The notes under the pieces: model-generated | What the model was told of the DNA's origin: nothing | The model's database searches: none | The model's input: the letters and a program-made list of their open reading frames with translations, nothing else | Shown: positions 23,606-38,600 of the stretch, one piece after another | How positions within the stretch are numbered: the first letter of the stretch is position 1 | Layout: each line of letters begins with the position of its first letter | Made by a program: the position numbers and the translations under genes | Assembly: GCA_947044365.1 (NCBI GenBank) | Contig: OX345636.1 | Location: 10,603,809-10,667,808 of the forward strand | Length of the DNA: 64,000 nt | Reading direction: 5' to 3' | Source of the DNA: Petrosia ficiformis | Lineage: Eukaryota; Porifera; Demospongiae; Haplosclerida; Petrosiidae

Positions 23606-26600
23606 TTAAAATGTTATACAAGAATAGTTGTTCATTGATATGTATTTTTGGTAATTTTCTGGCTTTTGCAAGTAGTCAATCACTTTTTTAATAAGGTCTT
23701 GTCTTCCAAGTGACTTCAGTGCTTTTAGCATAGTTCTCCACGTGACGGGCTTTGTTTCACTTCGACGCCACCCATTAAGAATTTGATCCAGCTTATCAGT
23801 ATCAGTCAGACTGATATCTCTACGTAGAGTCTCACGTTTATCCATAGAAATGTTAAGTTCCATACCAACAGAATTCCACGAAGCTGAGATATCATTCTTG
23901 ATCAAATCCATGATGTCATTTGGATCTGGTGGCTTGTCAAGCACGTCCTCATATGATCCTACATGTACATAGAATATAAAACATTGAAAGTATTATTATA
24001 GCTCATGTATAAGCAAAGAAGCACTGGAACTATAATTATACTCCATGCTAGTGTTTTAGCTAGCCACACTACAACAGAATTGTGCTGACACAAAAAGCAA
24101 AGCAGATTTGTGATTTAATTGCATTCCTTTGACGAGATCAAAGGGAAATGGCATTGCACAGAGTGATGCAGCACCTCTCTTCTACTCTTTAGCTAGAACC
24201 CTGTGTATGCAAAAGTTATATCTACATGTAATTAGATTCCAGCTACATACCAAACACGACATTGAATTTGAGTTTCAACAAATTATATCTGGACATTTGT
24301 TTTTATAGAAAAGAATAAGTAATGACATTAAGCCTGAGTAAGGTAGTAAATGCTGGTTAAGCTTGGGTGTGGTAATGTTATATACATGTGTACATATCGG
24401 GTGAGGGGTTACCCATCCACCCAACCATGGAAAATCATGAGAAGTTTAATACTAAAGTAATTATACCAGAGCTTGAAATAACATCCAGCAATTGGTGATT
24501 TTCCATGGACAAAATTACATTTGAGTGGACAAGCTGTTAATGCTTTCATGCAAGCATCAAGAGACTTCTGTAGAGTGTCATAGGCTGACAAATCAGGCCT
24601 GCCACTCTCTCTTAGGTAACACTGGATCGACACCATAATCTGATACAAAGAATTAGGAGGATACTGTGTCACACCATCTTTTTTATCGCTTCATGAACGA
24701 AACGAGCTGCATAATTGTTCAACTCTGCATCAGTCATATCAGTAACAGAAACCTCTATTCCTCGTTCATCGCACCATGCTTTCAATATGCTAACACCCCA
24801 GTTTGTGCTTCTTGCTGTATTTTTTGGAATTCTCAGGACAATAGCCTTTTCAATATCTTCCTCATTGAGAACTTTCTAAAAGTGATGAGAAGGCCTAGAA
24901 TAGGGCTCGATTGAGGGTATACAAACTTTCTTCTTAGCTTCCAGATCAATGCAACAAAGTTTATCACTATCACATAGTTCACTGACTTCACTCTAGTTAT
25001 TGTCCCAGTCGATGTCTTCTAGACCCTTGACAAAACCATCTTCACGTTCCCCAACTTCACTCCAACCGTCAATCCAGTCAATGTCTTCTAGACATTCATA
25101 AAATTCATCATCAAACACTTTTTTCTCCATAACAAACTTTAAACAAATTACTGAAAATGGCCTACAAAATGCCAGGACAAAGCAACTGAACACTACTATG
25201 CCTTCCTACAATGTGTTATTACTATAGCAACAGTGACATCATTGATACTTAATTGCATTCTTCAGACGAATTTTATGATCACCATTGTATAAATCATATA
25301 TCACCCTGTCTTGTAGGTGTTATGGGCATATAACCCCTTGAGAAAATTAGTCTCGGGCTATGCCATCGAACAATTTTCTCACAGGTGTTATATGCCCATA
25401 ACATCCTCCAGACAGGGTGATATCCAATACATTAAACTAACTTGTTGATACAGGTTCTTGATGAGGCTTTGGTGTGTGATGTCCTGTAATGCAATACTCC
25501 AATAAATGATATGCAATATGGATTTTGCATATTGCAACACAGTAAAGCAATAAATCTATCAATATTTGTACAAAACGATTCACCTGGAAAGGGCAATATA
25601 ACACGACAGTGGTTCTTTGGCTTTGCAGCTCCTTTCAGCTCAATCTGCATTGTTAGCCGCTTTGGAGGCAACTGACCTGTCCATGCGAAATGAATCTGAC
25701 AATTAGGAACGATGGTGGCTTCTGCTGAGAACTGTTCAATTTCATCTCTACAGATCTAAACTCATTAAAAAAAGGTTGCATTTGTAGTTTATATTTTGTA
25801 TGTTTTGTAAATGCAATATATTCAAACAAAACATTTCACAACTTTTTGTACATACAATTATAGTAAATAAACCAATTACACAACTATATTAATTACAATA
25901 ATTCCTGCTGACTTACAAATAAATATAATTACCTCAAGTGCCATCATATCGTACATTTCCCAGTCTTTTATATTTTTTTTTCACAATTTAACCTGATAGT
26001 TGCTGCTCTTGCATTAAGATTTATGATTTGCTCACAATCACCAAGACACATAGAGTATGCCCTTTTCACATGCTAAGATGAAATCATAATAAATATGCTG
26101 ATGTATAACATATATTATAACTATTAACTTACATTTGTAAATATCCGGTCATTTTTTACTACCACAAAATACACGTTCCACTCTATGACAGGTGTTATTA
26201 ATTGATAGAATAGGCAGGAAAAGTAGTTTTGCTTTGGGACCTTTCCCTTCTTACCCACACTATAATATGAGAATTGGCGTACTTTAATACTGGCATGTTG
26301 GTTGAAGGCAGTGAAGGAGCCACCTTTAAGTTCCTTAAACTCGTATGGTGGACCAGTGGAACATCTAGCAGCATAAAATCTGAAATGAGAAGCTTCTTCT
26401 TCTGAATCGATAAAAGCAGCATGTGAAAGATGTAGTGTAACTTTCTTGCTAAACATTTCAGGACAAATAATCTGGTAAATGCCACTCACAAGATAGCAAT
26501 CAGAAGGCATTTTAAAATCTCCAGCAACAATAGCTTTTGTGCATATATCAATTTTCTGCTCAGGTGATAAAGATCCTTCGGGGACTTCTATATGAAGATC

Positions 26601-29600
26601 ATAGTCTGACCAGTCCAATGTACATGCTGTATCTCCATTGAGTATGAAATGTTTTTCATCAAGTGCATGGACACCATCTTGTAGTAAAGGAAATAAGAAT
26701 AAACAAAAATAAATTATTAGCATTGTGAGTATAAGATTGTATAGTCCCTATGTTGGGACGACCTTTCTTTTTTGTTCACATTTCAATCACTTCTTTCCAG
26801 TGATATGAACATATTTCAGTATTCCTCAATATTTGTGAAACCAAATGTTATAATGATTGCTTTAAAGAGTAACTGCAATGAAAAATGTCTTTTTTCGAAA
26901 GTATATTACACATCTAGCTTAGATTTAAAGCTGTACTCCAATATTCCTGGTAAATATGGAGTTATGGGCATTATTGTATACAGACATTCAGTGCTCCCAG
27001 GACAAAAATGTTTGCACAAGAAGTGAGCAAAAATTTGCTCATTCATTATTCATGAGTGTTAATTAACGAGTGGTAGGCTTTGACAATTCAATAAATTCTT
27101 TAATTTTACATTGTTTGGGTTTTAGCTAGAGTGAAAACTTCCAAAAAAGCCAGAAATAACAAAATCAAGCTACTATACTGCCAGAAAAATAGCAAGGTGA
27201 GTGTTTGAATATTAGTCAGTATGGCAACACCCACACTTTTTGCAATCTTTGCTTATAGCTATAGCTTGGATCATAACTAAGCAACAACAGTGTGGTTAGA
27301 AATGAAAGAGCTTATCTTCTATACACTATAGCAACCTCAGAAAAAAACATATAAAAAAGAACAAAAAAAACAGGAGGTGTGCCCGGGTCTATATACGTCT
27401 GTGGCTATGAACTGGCAAATTTAGCTCAAGCCATCTTGGTTTATTTACTTTCTGTTTTGGGAGTGACATCACAATGAGACAGAAAATAAGCACATGTATA
27501 GAAATTAGTGTAGATCCTAGCTGTACAGCCAGTCCTTACATGTATGCAGAGTAAAGATAATGACGGCCATTATTGTCTGGGTGTGATAATGACATATTAG
27601 CACTATACCAAATAGCATTAGTTTTTTAAATAATGACAAATTGGACAATTCTTCATACTAGTAAAAAAAAAACACAATTAGAAAAGGCTGCATGGAATCC
27701 ACTGCTAAGATATAAATGTGTTATATCATGTCTCAGAGGTCTATGTGGATTATATAAACCAGCCATGAGGAAATGTATTACTCAATGCTATTCGTAGATA
27801 TAGCTAGATCAATTATATCTTATCAAGAGATTCATACTTGAAGATGAGAACCAACACATAACAAAACTGGATATCAAACATCAAGCAAACAGTGATCATT
27901 TTCAGCCAGGCTTATTTTCCCCTGCTTTGAGATGTATATATGAAATATATATTTCCATACTCAATTAAAAATATATATTACACGTACATAATATTTTATA
28001 ATATTATAGACTCTGAGTAGTATTACTTGTTGCTACTATGCAATGTGCTGGAATGACAAATAGGGTGGTACATTGTAGCTCCTAATAATATACTTTATAA
28101 CTGGATAGTACATGTGAAATGTATAATATAATTTTATTATTGTCTTAACTAGTATAGGTAGACATTTTTCTGAAAGTGTTAATAGTAAAGTTTCAGCACA
28201 AAGCCATATATGTAATTAAGTTATGCATGGTGTTGAAAAGGATGATACTTTCAAATAGAGTATACTAATTATATATAATTACATATTACTGGAAATATAA
28301 CTCCATGTCAATATGTAATGTGTATATATAATAATTACGAATTAATACTATGGTGTAATGTCATGCGAACGTATAGATAGAATATTAGCACATGTGTTAA
28401 TTTTTGGGGGTTGATCTCTTTATATCCATTGAAACCTGAGCACAGAACAATATAATACAGTTTACAACCGGTAGCAAGAGGATGGCAGAACGTCATATTG
28501 TATTACCAAGTATTTTCAAAGATGAAGACATTGATGAATGGTTACAGAAATTTGAAATTTGTGCTAACGCCAATGGTTGGGACGAGACAACACAAACAAA
28601 GCTTTGCCAAATCATGACCAGGAAGCTAAAGAGAATCTATTACTCCAACCTTTTCTTGACAGTTTGCGCAATAACATACCCCAACAAATAAGAGCTATCC
28701 CGGAGATGAAAACAACTCAGGAAGCTAGCTCTAGCCTGAGCACATTTAATGTTTACCATGAAAGAATTGCTTGAGTCAGCAGTGATTCAAACAGAAAATT
28801 CAGAAACAACAGAACACATAAGCAAAGTATAGCAAATCCTCATCCAAATGGATGAGAAGCTCTCCTCTTTTCAGCTGAGGATCAGCCAAGTTGCTGCTAA
28901 ACAAGCAGAACTTCACCAAGTCAGAACAGTCAGCACCCATTGCAATGTTATGATTGTCACCAATTTGGTCCCTCTGCCTGAAACCAAGAGGAGTCCGCTG
29001 CTACCAATGTGGAGGTTCTGGCCACTTAAAATAGCAATGTCAGGGAAATGCCAAAAGGTTGATGGTGTGGGGCAGCAACGCCAACCAGAAAAGTAGCCCT
29101 AAAGTTCGAAGAGCACACCTTGTGGCATACAGGTGAGATATCATTAATTACCATGTTTACAGTAACTTGCCTATGGTAAATGGGTTCATCAGGAAAACTT
29201 GGAATATTCTGTTGGACACTGGTTCAAGCGTGTCATTAGTTGTGATAATGTAGTTGTAAACATTAAATTCGATAGGTTTCCCAGGTGGACAATATTTGCA
29301 CCACTAGACATTCTGGAATGGCATTCCCTGACTTTTCTTGTGTATGGTCATTTTGGTTATATCACTACTCAATCTTTTCTATGTACTATACAAGATGAAG
29401 TAAAGAGTAGCCATCAAGAAGTTGAGTGTCTCAGATGGTAAGAGTACTTGACTAGATATCAGAAGGCCCTAAGTTCATCCCTAGTTGGATTGCTTACCTT
29501 TTCATTTTTTTTGGGTTTCTAATTTTCTCATGACGATAACACAATGTGCTGGCCTTATGCTCATTTCATCCATATGCTTTAGGTCTGTATTGTTGTTGTG

Positions 29601-32600
29601 AAAATAAAATCTATAAATAAACGAAATCATATCTATAGAAAAGGAAGTTTTGATAAAAACCACAATACTATTAGCTGGCTTCCTCTGAATTCCAACTGAT
29701 TATGTTTGTTGTTTGAAATTTGGCCTTTGCATCTAATATATTTGTATGCACATCCAAATGAGGTGATTCTATAAAAGCTTTTCCCAGTTACAGTGTAAAT
29801 TATAGCTGGTTATTCCAAGCAGGTAAGCCGGGACAAGGATTCACTTTTTATAAAGTTGGGGTGTCAACCATCTCCATTGAGTATATCTCCTCACAATTAT
29901 TCATGGAAATAACACAACAGTCCAAAACCCTGCACATACCTCATCACAAGGCAGATAATGATACATAAAAATTTTGAAACAGTTGTAAGATAATTTAAGG
30001 GTTGCGTGAAGTTGCTGAAAAGTGTCTCACCCATATCATTAACCTCGATAACAAATGCATGACGGTTATCTAATTACAACTGATGATGTAGCCTCTCTTT
30101 CTCTTCATACTGTAATGTTGGACCTTCTTCTATTAGTACACTGCTCAATTTTCATCCGCTGCTTTTTCATCCGCTGCTTTTACAACCTCTATTCTGGCAG
30201 ACGTATCTTCCTGATCCAATGACTCTTCCTTTTCTGGGACAATACAAGTGGCTTCATTGGTTTGTCGTACCCAAACTCCCATCTCTAACTTTTGTGTACT
30301 GTATAGCTGAAAATATTGGCGGAACAAAACATTGACAATTTTGCCTGAAAACAGGGAAAATTTAAAGTTTACGAAGTTATTTTGATAGTTTATTAATAAA
30401 ATTTATGTGTGGGTGGGGTTTAATGAACATGTGTACGTGTGCTAGCACTTTCGATACAACCAGCTGTATACGTGGCCATTATGTCTGCAAGAATGTATGG
30501 ATGCAGAAGAGGAGACAATGATTTTGATTGACATGATGCAGCTGGTTGGGCATCTACCTCAACTTCCGCTAACCTCTATGTTATGGCACTGCTGCACCTT
30601 CTTGTTGACTTCCTTGAGCTCCTTTGCAGATAGTCGTTCTCGTCAGGCAGTATCGTTTCTCTTGTTCTACTTCAACCTTGGCGCTGATCACATGTGATTT
30701 TTTACCGCATTTTTAATTTTACGAATTTAATATTGATGAATTTAAATTTACCCCGCCAAACCACCAAAGTTATTTTCTCTGCCTATTATTGTAATTCCAG
30801 TTTAGGTTTCAATCCAAACTTGGCCATATCCCTTATCCATGAGTTGTACCAATGAAGTACTAAACTGTAATCTATTACTACCTTCCTCTGCAAACTGATG
30901 GGAATGTTTCAACACCAGTGCTCCAGAGAGTTTCTCTGTCTCTGAATTGAAGACCAACAGTAGCCATCACACTCTGTTGTGGTGATAAACGTATCGATTG
31001 GACGAGTCCTACTCGAGTTGTAGGCACTGTAACTAGTGATGCTCTATCGTTAACACTCGATTCTACACCAGGGTAATAGAAGATAATACCAAGCTGGTGA
31101 CATATACCTTCAGAGAGTAACAAGGGTTTGTGGGCATCCATCTTCAAGTGCCGGTATTGGGTGTGCATTGTACATTCATCAAAACTAACATCCACTGGTC
31201 ATAGGCATATGGCATTTCATCAACTTTTTGGAATGCTTCCTTTTTCAGGTGAGCTATGGTAGCAACCCTCTTAAACAGCTCTGCATTCATGATAGTGATG
31301 TCAGCTCCACTATCTATTACTCCTCGAGCAGGAACACCTTGTAGGTCCCCTTCAACTTACTGTGGCTTATTCCCTTTATCCACTATTCGCACTTGACGAA
31401 CACCTTTCCCATTGGAATCTCAAGAGTACAAGAAGTCTAACGGATTTCACTAGAGTTCAATTATCTTGTATTCACATTAGTAGCGTTCCTTCCTCCGGTA
31501 TTTCTCTGACATACAAAACTCTCTCCCTTCTCCCAACTATAATTTCGGGCTAAATGTTCAGTACTGTTATAAATATAACACCTCCTAACAGGTCGTCCTG
31601 GAAGTGCAGTCTGTTTGTTTCCTCTTGGGTACTCTGGAAGGTGAGGTTTATATTGAAGTTTCCTAAGCAGCTATAGGCCTGCCACCTACTAACTCTGCAA
31701 CTAGTTTCTTACCATGCTTTGCAGCTACACACAGCTGTTTATACAGTTGAGCACCCGAAACAGCAGGACTTTTCATGAGATCATAGTTCAAGCCTTTTTG
31801 TAACTAACTGTGCAGAAGTGCTTCATGTGTTTCCATGCTTAGACCATCCCGCCCATGTGCAATCTGGAAAAGCCGTTCCATCCATCTCCCATAGTCGAAT
31901 ATAATCTCTGTCTCTGTTTGGGCAGCATGCCGTAAACCTTGCGCTGCCAGTATTCGATTTCCAGGGTCAAGACAAAGTCGCAAAGCGCTCACAGCAGCTT
32001 CACAGGTGGACTTGTCTTTGTGTCCATTGAAATTCCACTCCTGTAAGGCCCTGATTAACTAGGTTTCCAGCCAAGCTGAACAGCCTTTCACTGGGCACAC
32101 TTGATGCAGTGATACAGAGTGTTCTTATAACAAACTGAGACATATACTTATATTGCTGTTCTCTTACTTTCCACCACTTCAATGTTTCTTTCATGTCCAG
32201 CGTCTCAGGATCTTCAGCATCATACCTTCTTACTTCATGTAACGCAGTCTCTCCGGGAGCGAACAAGCAATCACAACCGCCATGTTGACAACTAAACAAT
32301 CATGTGGTCAGAGGTCAAGGTCAATTACTGCACATGTGCAGTTGTGCGCAATAATTATTGTTTAGCAATATATCAATAATTCTAAAAATGTATATTGCTA
32401 AAGAATTGCAGCAATAGATATTGCAATATAATCAATATATCAATATAATGTTGCAGCTCTAATTAAACAAACTTTAATTGTGAATATGGACTGAATGGGA
32501 TCTTAATTAGTCCAGTAAATGACAGTCACATATAATTACAATGGGTCAACTGAATGTGAATACTTCAATCTGTCATGTACATTATATCGAAAGGGGAGTT

Positions 32601-35600
32601 TGGGAGAACATGTCTTAAAAAGATGTTAAACAATGACAATGCAGATAAACATTATTATACCAAAGAATAATAAAACCTTGTGACAGAACATCAGCACTTG
32701 AATTAGTATTTTCAGAAGAGAGGCTGAGAAATGATTTATCGTCACTTTTAGTCATAAACTGAGCTTCATTATACGGTTTTACAGTGTCATTTTCAGAAGG
32801 GAGAGAGACCTAAATATATTAATAACAGTTATCTTTTGATTATGCAATACATGTTGCTTAGCCCAAATCAAATTCACAAGTGGGTCAACACATGCAGAGG
32901 TGGATATTGTGGCAAATGAAAATTGTGCAGCGTAAAACTATCTGTAGAGCAGGAATATTTCATGTAGTACTGTCTAGGAACTGAACTATAATATTTGAAA
33001 TAATTTGGCTATACATATTATTATTATAATGTTTTTCTTTGCATTGACAAATTCAACTTCTCAATAGAACACAAAATATAAAACTACCATTAATGGAATA
33101 TTGAAATGAATATACTTACTACTTGAAAATGAGCGTCAGATTCAGATTGTTTGGAAGAAATATAATTGTCATAAAAAGTCTTCAATAGAGACCAAAACCT
33201 CCATGTATCCATGTTCCATATTGTTTCTGCCTCTTCAAGTAGACACTTAAATAATCCAAAAACTGATATATCTATGCATGGCTGGTGCATGTCACAATAA
33301 GAAAAAAGAAAAAAAGGTTGAATTATAAACAATAATTCACAAATACACAAACTAGGAACAGTCTACAACTATACATTGGGACGAATATATTATTTGTGTT
33401 TAATTGAATTTAAAGATTATGGGATATATCAATAGTTATGAATGTTAATTAAAATTGTACAAATACCGTATGGCTGGAAATATTGGCGAGACTTCCTCAT
33501 GCTCAGACACTCAAAGTGACACATGAAGGATCATTGACAACTTTACTTTAGATGGCTGTATTCGAGGACACCATATTTCAAAATCGTTTTGGGAACCTTT
33601 TTGGGAGAAACTTTGTCTTGTAAAATAGAGATAGGAAACGCTTCTGACCCTTATGCTGTCACAGTTATCAAACTGAGAATGAAGAAGACACCGTAGTAAT
33701 TGTTAGTCGTGTACTGAGAAAAATTTCTGCTGCGTGTTCGCTGTTTCTTGGACGAAAAGGGAGCAGTATTATCTGTACTGTTTGTGGAGTCAAGAGGTAC
33801 TTGTCAGATTTGCCACAGGGAGGGCTGGAGGTCACATGTACACTCACATTTAACGGAAGCAATCAGAATGTTGATAAAATGAAGAAAATGCTCACAGGAA
33901 CATCATCCACAACAAGTACCTCAACTGATACTTGTGTTTCAAGCCCTCCTTCGAAAACAAAGAAAGATTGTAGAGTGTGACAGTGTGACTGAAAACTCTA
34001 AACAGTGGGTAGTGCTTAACAAGTCCATACTCACACAAGAGTGTATAGAATCAGCGGAAAATTTAAATGATAAACTTATTAACTTAGCACAATCACTACT
34101 AAAGCAACAGTTCCAACATTTAGGAGGACTGAAGTTGACACTAACACTTCCATATCTTGAGAACAAATTCACCCCAGCACATGGAGCACTCCAAATCATC
34201 CATGACCATGGGGATTATTGGATTGCGGCTTCTACTTTACACGATGAGGGTAAATGTGAAGTATTTACCCTCATCATGTATAATCAGTAAAATGGCAACT
34301 TGCACTGGTGGGGCCTTGTTCCACAGAATACTTGCCTATGTTCGCTCTCTGCTGTGGCATAAATAAATTGTTGTGTGGATCTTTTTTTGAATTTTTATCA
34401 ATAACTTGCTTGACCTTTTCTTTTGCTCATTCTAATTCCTCTTCTGTCAACCCTGGTACCTCAGATGTTGGATTTTTGTCAACCTTCTTGAAGTATTGAA
34501 ACACTGTTTCTCATGCACGTGTGAAACCAGATGCCATGCCCTAAAAACTATTAATTAATATTGGGCGGTTTTTTTATGGGCAATTTTGTGGCAGATCACC
34601 AATTAACTCTTCGCCAATGTTTCCAGCCATATAGTACAAAGTTGATCAACCATTATCAAAGATAATTTTGTAACAAAAATTGTATTTAACTATTTATGGT
34701 GATGATACAACAATGATTATACAAATCATTTTGTATTGCACACTGTCAGTCAAATTAATAATAAAGACTTTGTTACTAGGCAGTTCTGTACTTCAGTAAT
34801 GTTTTTTTTTCTGTATGGTCATTCTAGTTATAGAATGACACTCAATGACAAAAGGTATATTACTTACTGAGGCCTATTTGCAGATATTGTAATGATGATT
34901 TGTATGGGGGGCATTTGTTTCTTGGCAGTCAATATAAAATAAGGGCATCTTTATAATCAGGACACACTGTAGTCCTAATGATGTCCACATTATGGAGGTC
35001 TACTATATACATTTTTGAAGATCCAAATTTGCTTATCTGTACTACTTGCGACAATAATTTATGTACACTGCAAAAACAGAATAGTTATTTTGACCAATTT
35101 GATTGTTTATGGTTTCATTTCGATAATTAGAAACATCAAATATAAATAATTGTTATAAAGCCAAGCAAAGGCTGCAAAACAAGAAGTTATTCATACTGCT
35201 TGACTGCAAGTGTCACTGTCAAGCAGTTAAATAACTCTATACTGCAAAAAAACATGCTGCTTGACATGTAGTAACAGTGTCGCTGTCAAAGCAGCTAGCT
35301 GTAGTTCCCTTTTCACACATGATATAACATAACAGTGAGCTCACACTATTCATACAGTAATATTTATAGACATATGACATTGTATATCACAAACACACCA
35401 AATTGAGTGAAAGGACAAACAATTTTTTACAGTGTTGCAACTGTGCTAACCAATAAATGAGTTATTTGAACAACTTTGTTTTTGCAGTATAAGGGAACAT
35501 TTGAAAACTAATTGAGGAAAATCAATGTCATTGCGACATTGAAGAGGGAGGGGTTTTGTGGTACGACATTTCAAGTATATGTTTAATTCAGAACAAAATG

Positions 35601-38600
35601 TTGGTGTAAACAATTAATTTTGGTAGGAATTTGAAGAGTTTCAGAGGACTTTTATCTACTGAAGTTCAAAGTCAAAATTGATTTTAATAGTCTCATAAAC
35701 ATTTGTAGAAAAGATATAACTCAAGAGGTCCAGGTATATAATTATGATGACAAGGAGGGGAAATGGGTAATGTTATCATCGAAAGTCAAAAATAGTTTGG
35801 AAACACCACTTCATAATTAGATGCAGTTTTAAAATATATTCCAAATAATGAAATATTCAGTAGTCTTAATTATGCAAAATTATGGTTGATGATAATTTTT
35901 AAAAAAATAGAGCTGCAAATGAAAACATCACCAACAAGTGAAAAGCAAAATAAGGTTACCTTAATTTTCTTAAACTCCCATGTTTGAAAGTTGCATTTTA
36001 ATTGGCATTATTATTCAATGCACATGCAAATTGGTTTAAGACATATTCACCTAATCGCAAGTGCTATTTCTTTGCAATGTCTATTGTTGGAGAAGTGGTT
36101 TAAGAAAGTTTCTGATGCAATGAAAGTAGAGTGCAAATATGGCAAGAATAGACAACAAACTTTTAAACCATTTAATGTCTAAGTATCCTTTGACCTACAA
36201 ACCAAAAGCAAGTAAATAAGAGCCTAGATGCTGTGATACAGCAACATTACTTTTCTGAAGCTACACTGTAAAGTTATTTTAACTTTCAGTTGGTTACAGG
36301 ACTTTCAACGCAATCATAATTTCCTTCATGTTAATTTATTTTTCCTGCTAGGTAATATTTACAAGTCACAGTTCATTTGATCTTGACTAGTATAAAGTAC
36401 ATGTCATGCCAAGGTATATGGTAACAAACATGTAAAATTACATAGCATAGTACTATATTTACAGGTACAACCTGTGGTGTATTATTAATATTCCAATTCC
36501 AAAATCGACGAAAACAACAAGCTCATTTCAGAATAATTAATTTAAAAACATTTTCATTAAAAATGAAAGAAGATGCAAGGACGTCAAAACCCAAAAAGGA
36601 TGCAAACAAGGTTGGGAGGCTAACATAGGAACCAACATTAAACAAACCACTTCCATATAACCCTACATACATGTAAGTACTTACGACACAATAAAGCAAA
36701 TTACAAATAGCTGTATTTATATAGGTTTATATGGAAGTGGTATGTTTAATTTAGTGTCCTATGTTAGCCTCCCAACCTTGCTTTTTGGGTCTTGACGTCC
36801 CTACATCGTCTTTCATTTTTTATTGAAAATGTTTATTATTCTTGTTTCCATTGTTTTTTTTTCTGAATGGTGTGAATATTTTTTATAGATTGCAGAAATA
36901 CTGGTGTATGAAATCATACAATCATATACACTCCAAAAAAAAAAAAGTTAATGGTTAGTACAGTTGCAAGGATTTAACCATTAGTTGGTTGTTAGAAATA
37001 CTAATACCACAAATACTTTGTACATTATAGTTGAATCACTATAATTTTAGGGTGCTGTCTACTCATATTTCATGTCAAAGATTTAGTATAATTTATACTA
37101 AAGTACATGTAATTGTATCTGTCTCTCAAAAGGTTTTGTAAACCCGCAAACACATAATTTAATTTATACCTTCCAATACTTGGTGCACATTATGTTATAG
37201 AAACATACATGCATATAGCCATGGCCACTATATCCTCTATGATAATTGACAAACTTATTTGAAACTCATGATATTCCAATTGCAACTGTACTAACCCAAT
37301 AAAATGGTTATTTTAATGATTTATTTTTTTCAGTGTATTCATTAAAATTTGTTCATCAATGAAGGTCAGTACTAGTCCTTGTATATGTCAATTATTTATG
37401 TATTCTTTTTCCCTTACTGATAATGTTTATTCTCTATTTCATTCACAGCAGTGTCTGCAGTCCTAGCGTCAGTCACTGTGTCACAGTATATACAATGGTT
37501 TTAATATTAATAATTATTATATTCATTATTATAAGAATGCATTTGCTCACAAACGTTATTATGATTCAAATGCAACAAGTACTTTCTCCTTTTCAGCTTC
37601 CATGTTCCAATTACACAAATGCGCATGCGTATTTAATTCCATATGGCTCGATTAATGAATACACTTATGAAAATGGCGTCCAATTCGAGATCAAATCTCT
37701 GCAGTTGTTGAGACTCTCTTCTTTCATAGTATCTGAGGATATCATCTTGATACTTGTAAACCAGAATTTTACTATGAATGTGACTGGATGGTCCTAGAAT
37801 CATTGTGATAGTTCAACAAACAAAAAATAATTTGTCTGAAAAATAATCATAATAATATAAAGCAGATTTTGCCAGTTTTGTTACTCACCAGTTCTCTATC
37901 TTAACTACAATCTTTGGCCATTTAGACGGTATTAGTAGTGTCATAAACACACTAGTAATGAATAGGTATGTGTGTATTAAAACGTATCTGTAATTCTGTA
38001 TATATTACCAGAGAATTCAGCTCATCACTTGCAATTGAATTTGTATGGGCGGCCATTTTTTTCTGTGCCATCCCTACATAGAGAGTACTACCATACTCTC
38101 TGATGTACATGAATTTGTACTTATAATAGCAAATAACATACGATTAACTTCAGATAGTGGAAAAGTCAGCACATGTATGTAGGGGATTTACATGTTTAAA
38201 GTACATGTAGCTACATTGTATTGCTTCTGTTAATTAATACAATGTAGTAGCATAGCATTGTGTAGGTACAGCCTGTAGTGTATGATAAATTCCAGGATCT
38301 GTCAAAGCAACAAGCTCATTCTAGGGTAAATAATTAATATAAGGATGTTTATGAATTTGTACTTATAATACCAAACAACAAGTGAGCACATGCATGTATA
38401 ATTATTATGAGATTTACATGTTTAAAGTACATGTACATTATATTGCTATTTTTCCATTCTTTATTTTATGGAATGTACTTTATACTAGATCAAAATAAAT
38501 AGCTATCTTGTAAACATTATCTAGCTAGACAAGAAAGTATCATTGATTTACATAGTCTCAGGAGGAAGTGAAACTAAAAGAGTGTTAAATTAACCCATTC

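Larger units (their letters stand above)
36835..38108 (+). repeat. Duplicated segment, copy 1 (partner 51736-52582)
   Basis: Matches 51736-52582 in the same orientation, except for the 407-bp MITE at 36929-37335. Shared blocks include CATTAAAATTTGTTCATCAA, the promoter-like centre at 37615-37680, and the terminal AGAGAGTACTACCATACTCT hairpin. With the foldback at 36545 the full unit is about 1.1-1.5 kb. Confidence 0.75.

Noticed and set aside
29421..29510. A tRNA gene
   Set aside because: A- and B-box-like sequences are present but stems do not pair as a cloverleaf; a SINE head fits better.
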